64,000 nt of DNA from DASQUK01 sp963813485. GTDB taxonomy: Bacteria; Actinomycetota; Acidimicrobiia; Acidimicrobiales; VFJN01. Position 1 is the first letter of the stretch. Every line of letters starts with the position of its first letter. The stretch spans positions 62,001-126,000 of the forward strand of contig CAWEZE010000001.1 of NCBI GenBank assembly GCA_963813485.1. Reading direction: 5' to 3'. Below the pieces are notes generated by a model that did no database searches, was not told the DNA's origin, and saw nothing but the letters and a program-made list of their open reading frames with translations. Shown one piece after another: positions 7,564 to 16,425 of the stretch. The translations under genes were made by a program, and so were the position numbers.

Positions 7564-10500
7564 TCAGTCGCCGAGCAGGCCCCGGCGGCGGGCGACGGCG
7601 GCGGCCTCGCCCCGGGTCCCGGCACCCAGCTTGGCCAGGAGGCGCGACACGTGCACGCTGGCCGTCTTCTCGCTGATGAACAGCCGCTCGCCGATCTGCC
7701 GGTTGGTCAGGCCCTCGGCGACCAGCGCCAGCACCTCCGCCTCGCGGGGCGTGAGAACGGGCCCGGCGCGGTCGCCCGGCGCCTTGGCTTCGTCAGAGCC
7801 GGAGCCGGAGCCGCCGAGGTCGAATCGCGCCCGACGGGCCAGGCGCTCGATCGCCGCCGCCAGTGGCCGGGCCCGCAGCGTCGTGGCGGCGGCGTGGGAA
7901 CGGCGAAGCTCGGCCGCCGCCCGATCGCGGTCGCCGCCGGCCGCCAGTGAGGCCTCGGCGCCGCGGTAGCGCGCGTACGCGGCGGCGTAGGGGAAGCCGA
8001 TGCCGTCCCACGTCGCGACCGCCTCCTGCCAGCGGTCGGGGTCCGGCCGGACCGTGAGCCGGCTCAGCTCGGCGCGACCCGTGAGGTGCGCCGCAAACGT
8101 CTCGGAGGTGTGTGGGGCATTGCGGACCATCGCCTCGCCTGCAAGCTCGTCCAATCGCTCCATCAGGCCGGCGGCGATGTCGCTGGGATCGTCCCGCCGG
8201 GGCGAAGGGCCGGAGGCGGCGCGGGTGGCGGCGGCCCTGTCCGCCTCGGCGCGGAGCCCCACCGCGGCGAGGCGGGCTTCGAGCTCCGGGTCTCCCGTGT
8301 GTGCCAGCAGCCCCAGGCCGGTGGCGACCTCGCGGCGGGCATCATCGAAACGCTCCTGCCAGGTCGCCAGCTCGGCGAGGGCGCGATGCAGCAGTCCGTT
8401 GAGCCGGCCGTCGCCCACCTGGTGGCACCAGGCCCGCGCCGTCTCCAGGCGCTCACGGGCCAGGTCGTGGTCGCCACGATCGACGGCCAACGTCCCCGAC
8501 ACCAGCGTCCGTGTCACCGCGGTCACCGCCGACTCGCTATCCCCGTACGGCACGCCGTCGGACCCAGCCCGGCCCGCGCCCAGCAGGCGATCGGCCTCGT
8601 CCCAGCGGCCCAGCTGGTGGAGGGCGGCGGCGCCGATGCTGCCCATCAGCGAGGGCGATGGCTCACCCGACCCCGGGGACAGGATCCCGACGACCAGGTC
8701 GACGAGGTCGCCTCCCCGGCCCGCTTCGACCAGCGTGCGCCACAGGTGGACGTACGCTCCGGCCACCTCGGCCAGGTCGCCCAGGCCGACGGCGATCTGA
8801 CCCGCCTGGTGGAGCTGGCCGACGGCCTCGTCGGTCCGTCCCTCGGCGGCGAGCACGAGGCCGAGCACGTGGCGGGCCTGGCCCTCGCCCCCGATGTCGT
8901 CGATCGACTGCGCCAAGGCGATGGCCTCCTCGGCGCAGGCACGGGCTTCGGCGTGGCGCCCCGCCCGCTCCAGGGCGTGACCCTGGGCCTGGACCACCCC
9001 GACGCGCGCCGGGCTGGCGGGCTGCTTGGGGACGAGTGCCACTGCTCGTTGGTAGGCCTCCAGGGCATCGGCGTCCCGGCCCGACCGCATGAGGTACCAG
9101 CCCCGGCGCTCCTGCAGCACGCCGGCGCGGATGGGATCGGCTCGCACCGGTCCCGTGTCGAGTGCCTCCCCGACCAGGGTGAGCGCCCTGGTGATGGCAC
9201 CGGCACGGCTGGCGGCGTCGGCGGCCCGCGCCAGCAGCTCGCCCCGATCGCACCCGGTGGCGGTGATGGGGTCGGCGGCGCGATCCCACAGTCGCACGCT
9301 CCACTCCAGGTAGCGGTGGGCCTCGGGGACGGCGAAGGCCCGCTCGGCGGCGAAGCCCGCCCTGACCGCGGCGCCCAGGGCGGCGTCGTAGTCTCCGGCC
9401 GCCGACCAGTGGTGAGCCAGCCGGGCCCAGCGGTCCCCCCCGTCGGAGCGGTTCGCCGGCCCGACGCCCCCCGGGACGTCGGCGAGAAGCGCCCGTGCGT
9501 AGGCCCGGTGGAGCCGCGTCAGCTCCCCGGGCAGGATCTCGTCGAGGACCGCTTCGTGCACGAGGGCGTGGCGGAAGCGGTACCCACCGAGCTCGTTGTC
9601 GACTACGAGGAGTTGGTGGTCGACGCCCGCGCGCAGGGCCTCGGCCAGCTCGTTCTCGCCCGCGCCGGCGGTGCCGGCGATCTCGATGACCCGGGCCAGG
9701 AGGTCGTGCTCGACCTGGCGCCCACCGACGGCGCAAGCTCGGAGCGTGGCCGCCGCGTCGGGCGGCATCCGCCGGACGCGGCTGAGCACGGCATCGCGCA
9801 GGTGCGGGGGCATGGGCGCGGCGGGGTCGTCGGCGATCGCGGCCACCAGTTCCTCGACGAACAACGGGTTGCCGTCGGACCGCTCCGCGATCCCGGCCGC
9901 CAGCTCGGCGCTCGGTGGGCTGCCGAGGAGGGCGCCGGCCAGCTCCACGACCTCGCCCCGGTCCAGGCGCCGGAGGCGCACCTGCGTGACCCCACGCCGG
10001 GTCAGCTCCGCCAGGAGATCCTGCAGGCCGCGGCGCCGGCCCCCGTCGTCGGTGCGATAGGTCGCGGCGAGCAGCAGCGGTAGGTGGCGGGCACCGGTGC
10101 TCAGCAGGGTGATCAGATCGTCGGTCGAGCGGTCGGCCCAGTGGATGTCCTCGATGACCAGCACTACCGGGCCCTGTGCCGTCAGGCGGTCGAGGAGGGT
10201 GAGCAACAGCTCGAAGACCCGCGCCCGTCCGAACGGGTCCGCGGCTGCGGTCGCCGAATCCGGCCCGGTCGACGCACTGTCGCTGGTCGGGCTCCCCAGT
10301 GCCACGCGGAGCGGGCCGATGGTGGCGCCGCCCTCGTCGGCCGGTAGCTCGCGCTCGAGCGTGCGCAGGATGTCGACGAACGGCGCGTAGGGCAGGCCGC
10401 CCTCCTCCAGGTCGAGGCAGTGCCCGACGAGCACCCGGGCGCCGTTCCGCCGTGCATGGGCACCCAACTCCCGCACGAGGCGACTCTTGCCGACCCCGGC

Positions 10501-10620
10501 CTCCCCGCCGACGAGCGCGGTCATGGCGCGGCCGGCCCGGGCGTCGTCGAACGCCTCGATCAGTGCAGAGAGCTCCGGGACCCGCCCGACGAACGCCGGT
10601 GTGGAACCACGACTCATCAT
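7564..10620 (-). CDS. Giant LuxR-family transcriptional regulator with N-terminal AAA/STAND ATPase
   Basis: About 1018 residues. The N-terminal ATPase has a Walker A GGEAGVGKSR (about residues 39-48) and a Walker B-like LVIEDIHWAD. A long helical, TPR-like middle region follows. The last 65 residues are a LuxR helix-turn-helix (LTPREAEVLALVAEGL, then NRQIGERLFISEKTASVHV). Proteins of this LAL type are ATP- and ligand-gated activators. The ATG at 10620 (MMSRGSTPAFVGR) is chosen because the ATPase domain begins right after it; the frame runs on to 11073 but that stretch overlaps the divergent membrane-protein gene. The divergent spacing of 57 bases suggests a shared promoter region. No ligand can be inferred. 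Confidence 0.87.
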   Translation of the reverse strand: MMSRGSTPAFVGRVPELSALIEAFDDARAGRAMTALVGGEAGVGKSRLVRELGAHARRNGARVLVGHCLDLEEGGLPYAPFVDILRTLERELPADEGGATIGPLRVALGSPTSDSASTGPDSATAAADPFGRARVFELLLTLLDRLTAQGPVVLVIEDIHWADRSTDDLITLLSTGARHLPLLLAATYRTDDGGRRRGLQDLLAELTRRGVTQVRLRRLDRGEVVELAGALLGSPPSAELAAGIAERSDGNPLFVEELVAAIADDPAAPMPPHLRDAVLSRVRRMPPDAAATLRACAVGGRQVEHDLLARVIEIAGTAGAGENELAEALRAGVDHQLLVVDNELGGYRFRHALVHEAVLDEILPGELTRLHRAYARALLADVPGGVGPANRSDGGDRWARLAHHWSAAGDYDAALGAAVRAGFAAERAFAVPEAHRYLEWSVRLWDRAADPITATGCDRGELLARAADAASRAGAITRALTLVGEALDTGPVRADPIRAGVLQERRGWYLMRSGRDADALEAYQRAVALVPKQPASPARVGVVQAQGHALERAGRHAEARACAEEAIALAQSIDDIGGEGQARHVLGLVLAAEGRTDEAVGQLHQAGQIAVGLGDLAEVAGAYVHLWRTLVEAGRGGDLVDLVVGILSPGSGEPSPSLMGSIGAAALHQLGRWDEADRLLGAGRAGSDGVPYGDSESAVTAVTRTLVSGTLAVDRGDHDLARERLETARAWCHQVGDGRLNGLLHRALAELATWQERFDDARREVATGLGLLAHTGDPELEARLAAVGLRAEADRAAATRAASGPSPRRDDPSDIAAGLMERLDELAGEAMVRNAPHTSETFAAHLTGRAELSRLTVRPDPDRWQEAVATWDGIGFPYAAAYARYRGAEASLAAGGDRDRAAAELRRSHAAATTLRARPLAAAIERLARRARFDLGGSGSGSDEAKAPGDRAGPVLTPREAEVLALVAEGLTNRQIGERLFISEKTASVHVSRLLAKLGAGTRGEAAAVARRRGLLGD

Positions 10621-10677
10621 GGTCACCGCACTACATCCTCGCATCGGCGCAGGCGCGCCGGACGTTAGTTTGCCGGG

Positions 10678-11151
10678 GTGGTCTGGCTGTTCGCCGTGCT
10701 CGCTGCCGTCGCCGTGTTCGCCATCGCCGCGGTCACGGTGGGGCGCGAGGCGTTCCGACTCGGCCACCAACCGCCGCCGACGATCTTCGACCTGGACGAA
10801 GCCGTGGGCCATGTCGCCGACGACCTGCCGCCGGAGGCCCAGGCCCGGTTGACCTATGACGAGGTCCGCACGTTGATCCGGGCCGAGATCGAGCATCTCG
10901 AGGCTGAAGGGGTCCTGGCCGCGCCCGGCGAGGAGATTCGGCTCGAGGGTGGCGCGACACCCGACGTGGTGCTGGCCGACGACGAGGCCGTGGCGGTCGT
11001 GCTCGGGCGGGCCGAGGCGGCCGGCCTCGACGTCACCGACCAGGACGTGTACCACGTGATCGAGTCGCTGCACGGCTACCTGGCGAGCATCGGTGCGGTC
11101 GGGCCGCGTGCGATCCCGCCGACGCCCCCCGGCAACGGGCAGGGGGGATGA
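10678..11151 (+). CDS. Membrane-anchored conserved hypothetical protein
   Basis: A 157-residue protein with one N-terminal transmembrane helix (residues 3-22) and a soluble domain rich in acidic residues (IFDLDEAVGHVADDLPPEA, later DEVRTLIRAEIEHLEAEGV). It looks like a conserved actinobacterial family without assigned function. The GTG start at 10678 is the first in frame after the short divergent promoter region shared with the giant LuxR gene. It converges on the ABC exporter with a gap of only 15 bases. Confidence 0.65.
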   Translation: MVWLFAVLAAVAVFAIAAVTVGREAFRLGHQPPPTIFDLDEAVGHVADDLPPEAQARLTYDEVRTLIRAEIEHLEAEGVLAAPGEEIRLEGGATPDVVLADDEAVAVVLGRAEAAGLDVTDQDVYHVIESLHGYLASIGAVGPRAIPPTPPGNGQGG

Positions 11152-11166
11152 CCCAGTTCGGGACGG

Positions 11167-13089
11167 TCAGGTCTCGCCGTCGCCGTCACCGTCGGTGCGG
11201 GTGTTGCCCAGCCAGCTTTCGTAGAGCCCGGCATAAGTGCCGCCGGCGCCCACGAGATCGGCGTGACTGCCGCGCTCCACGATCCGTCCGTCGTCGAACA
11301 CCAGCACCAGGTCGGCCGCCTCGGCGGTCGAGAGCCGGTGTGCGATCGACACCATCGTCCGCCCCTCGGCCAGGCGGGCCAGGGCCTGGGTGAGTGCCCG
11401 CTCGGTCTCGGGGTCAACGGCGCTGGTGGCCTCGTCGAGGACCAGCAGGCCAGGGTCGCCGAGCTGCGCCCGCGCCAGAGCCACCAGCTGGCGCTCACCG
11501 ACCGAGAGGCTGCCGCCGCGCTCGCCGACGGGTGTGTCCAGCCCCAGCGGCAGCTCGTCCAACCACCAGGCCAGCCCCAGCTCGGCGAACGCCCCGCGCA
11601 CATCGTCGTCACATGACCCGGCGCGTCCGACGCGCACGTTCTCGGCCAGACTGGCATCGAACAGGAAGCCGTCCTGCGGCACCAGCCGCACGGCTCGGCG
11701 CCGCTCGTCGGGGCGGACGGTGCGCAGGTCGACGCCCCCGAGTCTCACCGCCCCGGTCGACGGATCGGCGAGGCGGCACAGCAGCTTGGCGAAGGTCGTC
11801 TTGCCGGATCCGGTCTCGCCCACCACGGCCACGGAGCTCCCCGCCGGCACCCTCACGTCGACGTCGTGCAGCACCGGCACCCCGTCGCGGTAGGCGAACC
11901 CCAGGTCGGCCACCTCGACCTCCAGCGCCCCGTGGGGGAGCGGCAGGCCGGGCTCCGGCTCGGGCAGGTCGATCGGCGTCGCCAGCACCCCCAGCACCTT
12001 GCGCCATCCGGCGATGGCGATCTGGGTCTGGTCGAGGATCTCCGACAGCTCGGCGATGGGGTTGAGGAGCAGCCCGATGAGGAACAGGAACGCCACGATC
12101 TCGCCGACACCCAGGCCCCATCCGGGCCCGTAGACGACGCCGGCAACCGCCACGCCCGCCAGGGCGATGGACCCGAACAGGTCGCCGAGCGGGAACATGA
12201 GTGCGAAGTAGCGGGCGGCATCGAGATAGGCGCGGTACTGGCGGTCGATGGCCGTCCGCAGGCGCGAGCGGTTGCGCTCCTCCAGCCCGTAGGCCTGGAT
12301 CACGGCGGCGCCGGTCACCGTCTCGGACACCTCCGACAGCGACTCGCCCACGCTCGTTCGCACCCGGTCCTGGGCGGCGAGCTGGCGGCGCTGCAGCGTC
12401 GGTAGCAGCAACGCCACGGGCACGAACGAGGCGACGGCGATCAGCGCCAGGTGCCAGTCGTAGATGGCCATCACGGCGACGGTGGCGACGATGAGGAAGC
12501 TGTCGACGATCCATGCCACCGCCCCCCACTCCATGAACTGCGCCAGGGTCTCGATGTCGCTCGTGACCCGGGCCACCAGAGCCCCCCGGCGCTGCTCGTT
12601 GTGCTCGGCCATCGACAGCCGGTGGATGTGGTCGAAGGCCCGTACCCGCAGGCCGAAGAGGCTGTTCTCCGACGCCCGCACCAGGCGGAGGTAGGTGGCG
12701 CGGTTGGCCAGGTACAGCAGGACCACGCCGACGGCGGTGAGCGCGCAGGCGGGATAGACGAAGCCGGGGCGGAACGCCGCGTTCTCTGCCACCCCGCGGT
12801 CGAGGATCTGCTGGATCAGGATCGGCACGGCCAGCTTGCCGGCGGCGGTGGCGAGCGCCATCAGCGCGGTGAAGAGGATGCCCTGGCGCAGCTCCGGCGT
12901 GGACGCCACGCCCCGGCGCAGGACCGCGAGCGCCCCGGCGTGGAGGACATGAGCCTCCTCGGGAGTGGGGGATGGGTGCGGTCGCTCCTCGTCGCTCCCT
13001 CCCGGGGGCGCGGTCTCTGCCAGCACGGCGACCGCGGCGTCGTGCGGGTCCGGCACGTCGACAGGGGTGTCGCGCTCGTCGACGGTCAC
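11167..13089 (-). CDS. ABC exporter half-transporter, subunit B (consensus Walker B, altered signature)
   Basis: A 640-residue half-transporter. The charged N-terminus is followed by about six membrane helices (residues 70-350) and an ATPase domain with Walker A GETGSGKTT (about 420) and Walker B LLVLDEATSAVDP (about 545). The signature motif is LSVGERQ instead of LSGGQ. The GTG start at 13089 overlaps the stop of the partner gene as GTGA, so the two subunits are translationally coupled. In heterodimeric exporters the degenerate site combines an odd Walker B from one subunit with an odd signature from the other, exactly the split seen here. The substrate (drug, lipid or peptide) cannot be predicted. 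Confidence 0.88.
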   Translation of the reverse strand: MTVDERDTPVDVPDPHDAAVAVLAETAPPGGSDEERPHPSPTPEEAHVLHAGALAVLRRGVASTPELRQGILFTALMALATAAGKLAVPILIQQILDRGVAENAAFRPGFVYPACALTAVGVVLLYLANRATYLRLVRASENSLFGLRVRAFDHIHRLSMAEHNEQRRGALVARVTSDIETLAQFMEWGAVAWIVDSFLIVATVAVMAIYDWHLALIAVASFVPVALLLPTLQRRQLAAQDRVRTSVGESLSEVSETVTGAAVIQAYGLEERNRSRLRTAIDRQYRAYLDAARYFALMFPLGDLFGSIALAGVAVAGVVYGPGWGLGVGEIVAFLFLIGLLLNPIAELSEILDQTQIAIAGWRKVLGVLATPIDLPEPEPGLPLPHGALEVEVADLGFAYRDGVPVLHDVDVRVPAGSSVAVVGETGSGKTTFAKLLCRLADPSTGAVRLGGVDLRTVRPDERRRAVRLVPQDGFLFDASLAENVRVGRAGSCDDDVRGAFAELGLAWWLDELPLGLDTPVGERGGSLSVGERQLVALARAQLGDPGLLVLDEATSAVDPETERALTQALARLAEGRTMVSIAHRLSTAEAADLVLVFDDGRIVERGSHADLVGAGGTYAGLYESWLGNTRTDGDGDGET

Positions 13090-14879
13090 GCCGCATCCAT
13101 TTCGTAGGCGCGGGCGAGGGAGGCGTACGCGGGCACCGAGCCGAGCAGGTCCTGGTGGGTGCCGCTGGCGGCGATGCGACCCCCCTCGAGGAACAGGACG
13201 CGGTCGGCCAGCGCGATCGTCGACACCCGGTGGGCCACGACCAGCGTGGTGGCGCGCAGCGCGTCGGGGAGGCCGTCGAGGATCTGCCGCTCGACGGTGG
13301 GATCCACCGCCGAGGTGGCGTCGTCGAGCATCAGCAGGCCGGGGCGGCGCAGCAGGGCCCGGGCCATGGCCAGGCGCTGGCGCTGGCCGCCCGAGAGCGT
13401 GACGCCCCGCTCGCCCAGCGGCTGGTCGAGACCGAGCGGCAGCCGGTCGACGAAGCGCCGGGCGCGGGCGGCGTCGAGCGCCCAGAGGAGCTCGTCGTCC
13501 GAGGCGTCCCAGCCGAGCGCGAGGTTCTCGCGCACCGTGTCGGCGAACAGGAACGCCTCCTGGAACACGAGGGCAACGGCCGAGCGCAGCGATGCCGGTT
13601 CGGCGGTGGACAGGTCGACACCACCGAGCCGGACCCAGCCGGCCGTCGGCTGGTAGAGGTGGGCGAGCAGGTGGCACAGGGTCGACTTCCCGGACCCGGT
13701 GGCGCCCACCAGCGCGACCACCTCGCCGGGCGTCAACGCGAGGTCGACGCCGGCCAGTACCGGCTCGGCGTCCACCGAGTAGGCGAATCTCAGCGCCTGC
13801 ACCTCGACGGCCAGCGGCCCGTCCGGCAGCGGCGTTCCGGCTCCCTCGGCCGGGGCCGGGCGCGTCGGGGTGGCGAGAACTCCGGCGATCCGGTCGGAGG
13901 CGACGACCGCCCGGGGAATCTCCTCCAGCAGGAACCCCACGACGCGCATGGGGAACGTGAGGATCGTGAACAGCGCCATCGCCTGGACCAGCTGCCCGGT
14001 GCTGATCACCCCCTCGGACACTCGCCAGGCGCCCAGGGCGAGCAGGGCGATCGTCCCGAGGTTGGGGAGGGCGTCGAGGACGGGCTCGAACGTGGCCCGG
14101 AGCCGGCCCACCGCCAGCCGGGCCGTGCGCAGCTCGCGGGCGGCGCCGGCTAGGCGCTCGACCTCGCGGGCCTCGAGGCCCAGCGTCTTCACCAGGAGCG
14201 CGCCCTCGAACGACTCGTGCGCCACGCTGGACACCTCGCCCAGGCGCGCCTGCGTGTGGCTGGCGGGGGCCTCCACCCGGCGGCTGTAGGTCTGGTTCAG
14301 GATCGCCAGGGACGGGAACAGCGCCAGCCCCACCAGCATCAGCAGCGGGTCGATCAGGGCGAGGCTCACGATCGACAGCCCGATCAGCACCACGACGCCC
14401 AGCGACAACGGCAGGGGCATGATCACCGTGATGGCCCGCTCGACATCGGCGTCGGCGTGGGCCAGGAGCTGTCCCGTCGGCCGGGAGCCGAAATACTCGA
14501 GCGGGACCCGGAGGTACGTGTCGGTGAGGCGGCTGAACCACGTACGGTGCATCCCCCGCGCCGTCATGTTGCCGAAGTAGCGGCGGAGCACGACGCCGCT
14601 CGATCGGAGCAACGCCACGGCGAGGATCGCGCCGGCGCCGGCGGCGATCGTCGCGCCCGACACGCCTTCGTCGAATCCGGGGACGATGACCCGGTCCGTG
14701 ATCTCGCCGAGCAGCAGCGACCCGGCGACCGCCATCGACCCGTACAACACGGATCCCAGCACCGACACCGCGAATGGCCGCGGGTGCTCGCGCACGCTGA
14801 TCCACAGCAGGCGGGCCCCGCGCCGCAGGAGCGAGCGATCGGCCGGGGCGGGCTCGGGGGAGACGTCGACAGCGGTCAT
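13086..14879 (-). CDS. ABC exporter half-transporter, subunit A (degenerate catalytic site)
   Basis: A 597-residue half-transporter with about six membrane helices (residues 25-310) and an ATPase domain with Walker A GATGSGKST (about 390), a canonical LSGGQRQRLAMARALL signature (about 492) and Walker B LLMLDDATSAVDP (about 513). The catalytic Glu after the Walker B Asp is replaced by Asp. This marks the non-hydrolysing site known from heterodimeric exporters such as TM287/288 and BmrCD. It is the first gene of a two-gene operon and overlaps subunit B by four bases. The ATG at 14879 gives the usual short cytoplasmic N-terminus. Confidence 0.9.
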   Translation of the reverse strand: MTAVDVSPEPAPADRSLLRRGARLLWISVREHPRPFAVSVLGSVLYGSMAVAGSLLLGEITDRVIVPGFDEGVSGATIAAGAGAILAVALLRSSGVVLRRYFGNMTARGMHRTWFSRLTDTYLRVPLEYFGSRPTGQLLAHADADVERAITVIMPLPLSLGVVVLIGLSIVSLALIDPLLMLVGLALFPSLAILNQTYSRRVEAPASHTQARLGEVSSVAHESFEGALLVKTLGLEAREVERLAGAARELRTARLAVGRLRATFEPVLDALPNLGTIALLALGAWRVSEGVISTGQLVQAMALFTILTFPMRVVGFLLEEIPRAVVASDRIAGVLATPTRPAPAEGAGTPLPDGPLAVEVQALRFAYSVDAEPVLAGVDLALTPGEVVALVGATGSGKSTLCHLLAHLYQPTAGWVRLGGVDLSTAEPASLRSAVALVFQEAFLFADTVRENLALGWDASDDELLWALDAARARRFVDRLPLGLDQPLGERGVTLSGGQRQRLAMARALLRRPGLLMLDDATSAVDPTVERQILDGLPDALRATTLVVAHRVSTIALADRVLFLEGGRIAASGTHQDLLGSVPAYASLARAYEMDAA

Positions 14880-15049
14880 GGCCGCAGCGAGTCTGCCGGA
14901 ACTACGGCGGAATCGTGCTCCCGGTGTCCATCAGGCCGGACCCCCACCTCCCGCCCGACCCGGCCTGCCACCCGTGGCGGAGTCGGCCCGACGGCCGACT
15001 CGCCGCCGCTGATGGTGCCGGTCTGCGACAGACCCGTACTCTTCTCGAC

Positions 15050-15304
15050 ATGGAGCGTCTGGGCCGGTTCGAGCACTACCAGTTCCTGGGCGACAAGCGC
15101 AGGCAGGTCGTCCACGACATCGACCACGTTCCCGACGACCATGAGGGAGCGATCGCCGAGCTCGTCGAGGCCGAGGCGTTCACCTGCTTCGGGCCCGACA
15201 CGCTGCCCGAGGCGCGCAACCGCGGCTACCGGCTGTGTCGTACCTGCCGGCGCGCCCGGCTGGCCGCCGGCGTCGACGACGAGGCGCCGAGAGCCGCGGC
15301 CTGA
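15050..15304 (+). CDS. Small conserved hypothetical protein with CxxC motif
   Basis: An 84-residue acidic soluble protein (MERLGRFEHYQFLGDKR). The middle is rich in Asp and Glu and the C-terminus carries YRLCRTCRRARLA, with a further Cys in EAFTCFGP. The Cys pair could hold zinc, but only three cysteines are visible. I do not recognise a named family. It is followed closely by the alpha/beta hydrolase-fold gene on the same strand and the two are probably cotranscribed. The ATG at 15050 is chosen over in-frame upstream codons because the upstream part is Pro/Arg-rich and non-coding in character. Confidence 0.6.
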   Translation: MERLGRFEHYQFLGDKRRQVVHDIDHVPDDHEGAIAELVEAEAFTCFGPDTLPEARNRGYRLCRTCRRARLAAGVDDEAPRAAA

Positions 15305-15333
15305 CGGCCGTGGCTCTGGGCCGCGTCGTGACC

Positions 15334-16083
15334 ATGGACGAGCGCATCGTCTCGAGCGGGTTGAAGCTCGCCGCCCACGTTGCGCGGCCGCCGGGTCGGC
15401 CGAGCGGGCCACCTCCGGCGGTCGTCTTGTGCCATGGCTACCCCTCGGCCACCGAGGCCGGGGTCACGGCGTCGGAGCTGGCCGATCGCATCGCCACCGA
15501 GATGGGCTGGGTGGGGCTCGCCTTCGCGTTCCGGGGCTGCGGCGACTCGGAGGGCCAGTTCTCGCTGGTCGGTTGGCTCGACGACATCGGCGCTGCGGTG
15601 TCGTACGCCCAGCGCGAGCTGCGGCCCCTGGGGGTCTGGCTCGCAGGGTTCGGCACCGGCGGCGCCCTCGCGGTGTGCGCCGGCGCTCGGGACCCCCGGG
15701 TCAAGGGGGTGGCGGCGGTGGGGGCACCGGGCGATTTCGACGACTGGGCCGGGCATCCCCGCCGGCTGCTCGAGCACGGCCGCGAGGTGGGGGTGATCAC
15801 CGATCCGGCCTTTCCGCCCGCGTTCGACGCGTGGGCGCGGGAGTTGAAGGAGGTGCGGGCCGTGGCGTGCGCGTCGCAGTACGCGCCGCGTCCGCTGCTG
15901 GTGGTACACGGCAGCGACGACGAGGCCGTGCCGTCGTTCGATGCCCGGGTACTGGCCGACGCTCACGGCTCGGCCGAGCTGCGCCTCATCGACGGGGCCG
16001 GCCACGAGCTCCGCCACGACCCCCGTGCGGTGGCGGTCCTCCTGGGCTGGCTCGACCGCCAACGTCACAACCTGCACCGTTAG
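15334..16083 (+). CDS. Alpha/beta-hydrolase fold protein with Gly at the nucleophile position
   Basis: About 249 residues with the order of an alpha/beta hydrolase: oxyanion region VVLCHGYPSA, a nucleophile-elbow segment WLAGFGTGGALAV, an Asp-containing strand LLVVHGSDDEAVP and the late His in GAGHELRHD. The elbow reads G-F-G-T-G, so the usual Ser is replaced by Gly (codon GGC). Asp and His are kept. The protein may be a non-hydrolytic binding protein or use another residue. The ATG at 15334 is taken as start; GTG at 15310, six bases after the preceding stop, is an equally possible start adding eight residues. Confidence 0.78.
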   Translation: MDERIVSSGLKLAAHVARPPGRPSGPPPAVVLCHGYPSATEAGVTASELADRIATEMGWVGLAFAFRGCGDSEGQFSLVGWLDDIGAAVSYAQRELRPLGVWLAGFGTGGALAVCAGARDPRVKGVAAVGAPGDFDDWAGHPRRLLEHGREVGVITDPAFPPAFDAWARELKEVRAVACASQYAPRPLLVVHGSDDEAVPSFDARVLADAHGSAELRLIDGAGHELRHDPRAVAVLLGWLDRQRHNLHR

Positions 16084-16239
16084 CCCGCGGTCGGCGACTT
16101 CGGTGACCGGGTTGGCGCCGCCCGCGGGGAGGGTCCTGCCAACTTCATCGGCTTAGGCCAGCATCCCGAGTTGATCCACACCAACCTGTCAGGCGAGCAG
16201 GAGGCCCAGCTGCGGGAGGTCTTCGCCGAAGCCGAGTAG
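16084..16239 (+). pseudogene. Possible C-terminal remnant of a DUF1269-like membrane protein
   Basis: Directly after the hydrolase stop, the same frame stays open for 51 codons and ends in a stretch that reads like a real protein C-terminus (NFIGLGQHPELIHTNLSG, then EQEAQLREVFAEAE). The pattern of an IHTNLS strand followed by a Glu-rich helix resembles the C-terminal end of DUF1269-type membrane proteins. There is no start codon context and no membrane segment left. I read it as a 5'-truncated remnant; chance coding character is the alternative. Confidence 0.35.
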
Positions 16240-16265
16240 CGCGACTTGCAGTTCACCCGGGACGG

Positions 16266-16281
16266 TCACCCCCGCGGGTGA
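16266..16281. promoter_or_regulatory. TCACCC-N4-GGGTGA dyad, site 1
   Basis: A perfect 6-bp inverted repeat with a 4-base spacer, centred 152 bases upstream of the LuxR gene at 16426. It is the same dyad as the three others in this region, whose spacer is 5 bases. The remaining bases to 16425 show no other structure that I can support. Confidence 0.55.
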
Positions 16282-16425
16282 GGACAACCGGCTCGGTTTG
16301 CGGCAAACTCCCGATGCGCATGGGCTCTCACGCTGCACGCGCGACAACGGTGCGGATCATCCACACCAGCACGCAGCTAGAGCACAGGCAAACACCAGGT
16401 CCTCCGTAGACCCGCCGAGGGGGAG

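Noticed and set aside
10621..11073. N-terminal extension of the giant LuxR protein
   Set aside because: It lies opposite the divergent membrane-protein gene, has His/Gln/Arg-rich shadow composition and precedes the normal ATPase start.
13090..14805. A 1212-residue minus-strand reading that fuses an extra Arg/Gly-rich half to ABC subunit B
   Set aside because: The extra part is the other frame of subunit A and has no conserved motif; the GTGA overlap at 13086-13089 marks the real start.
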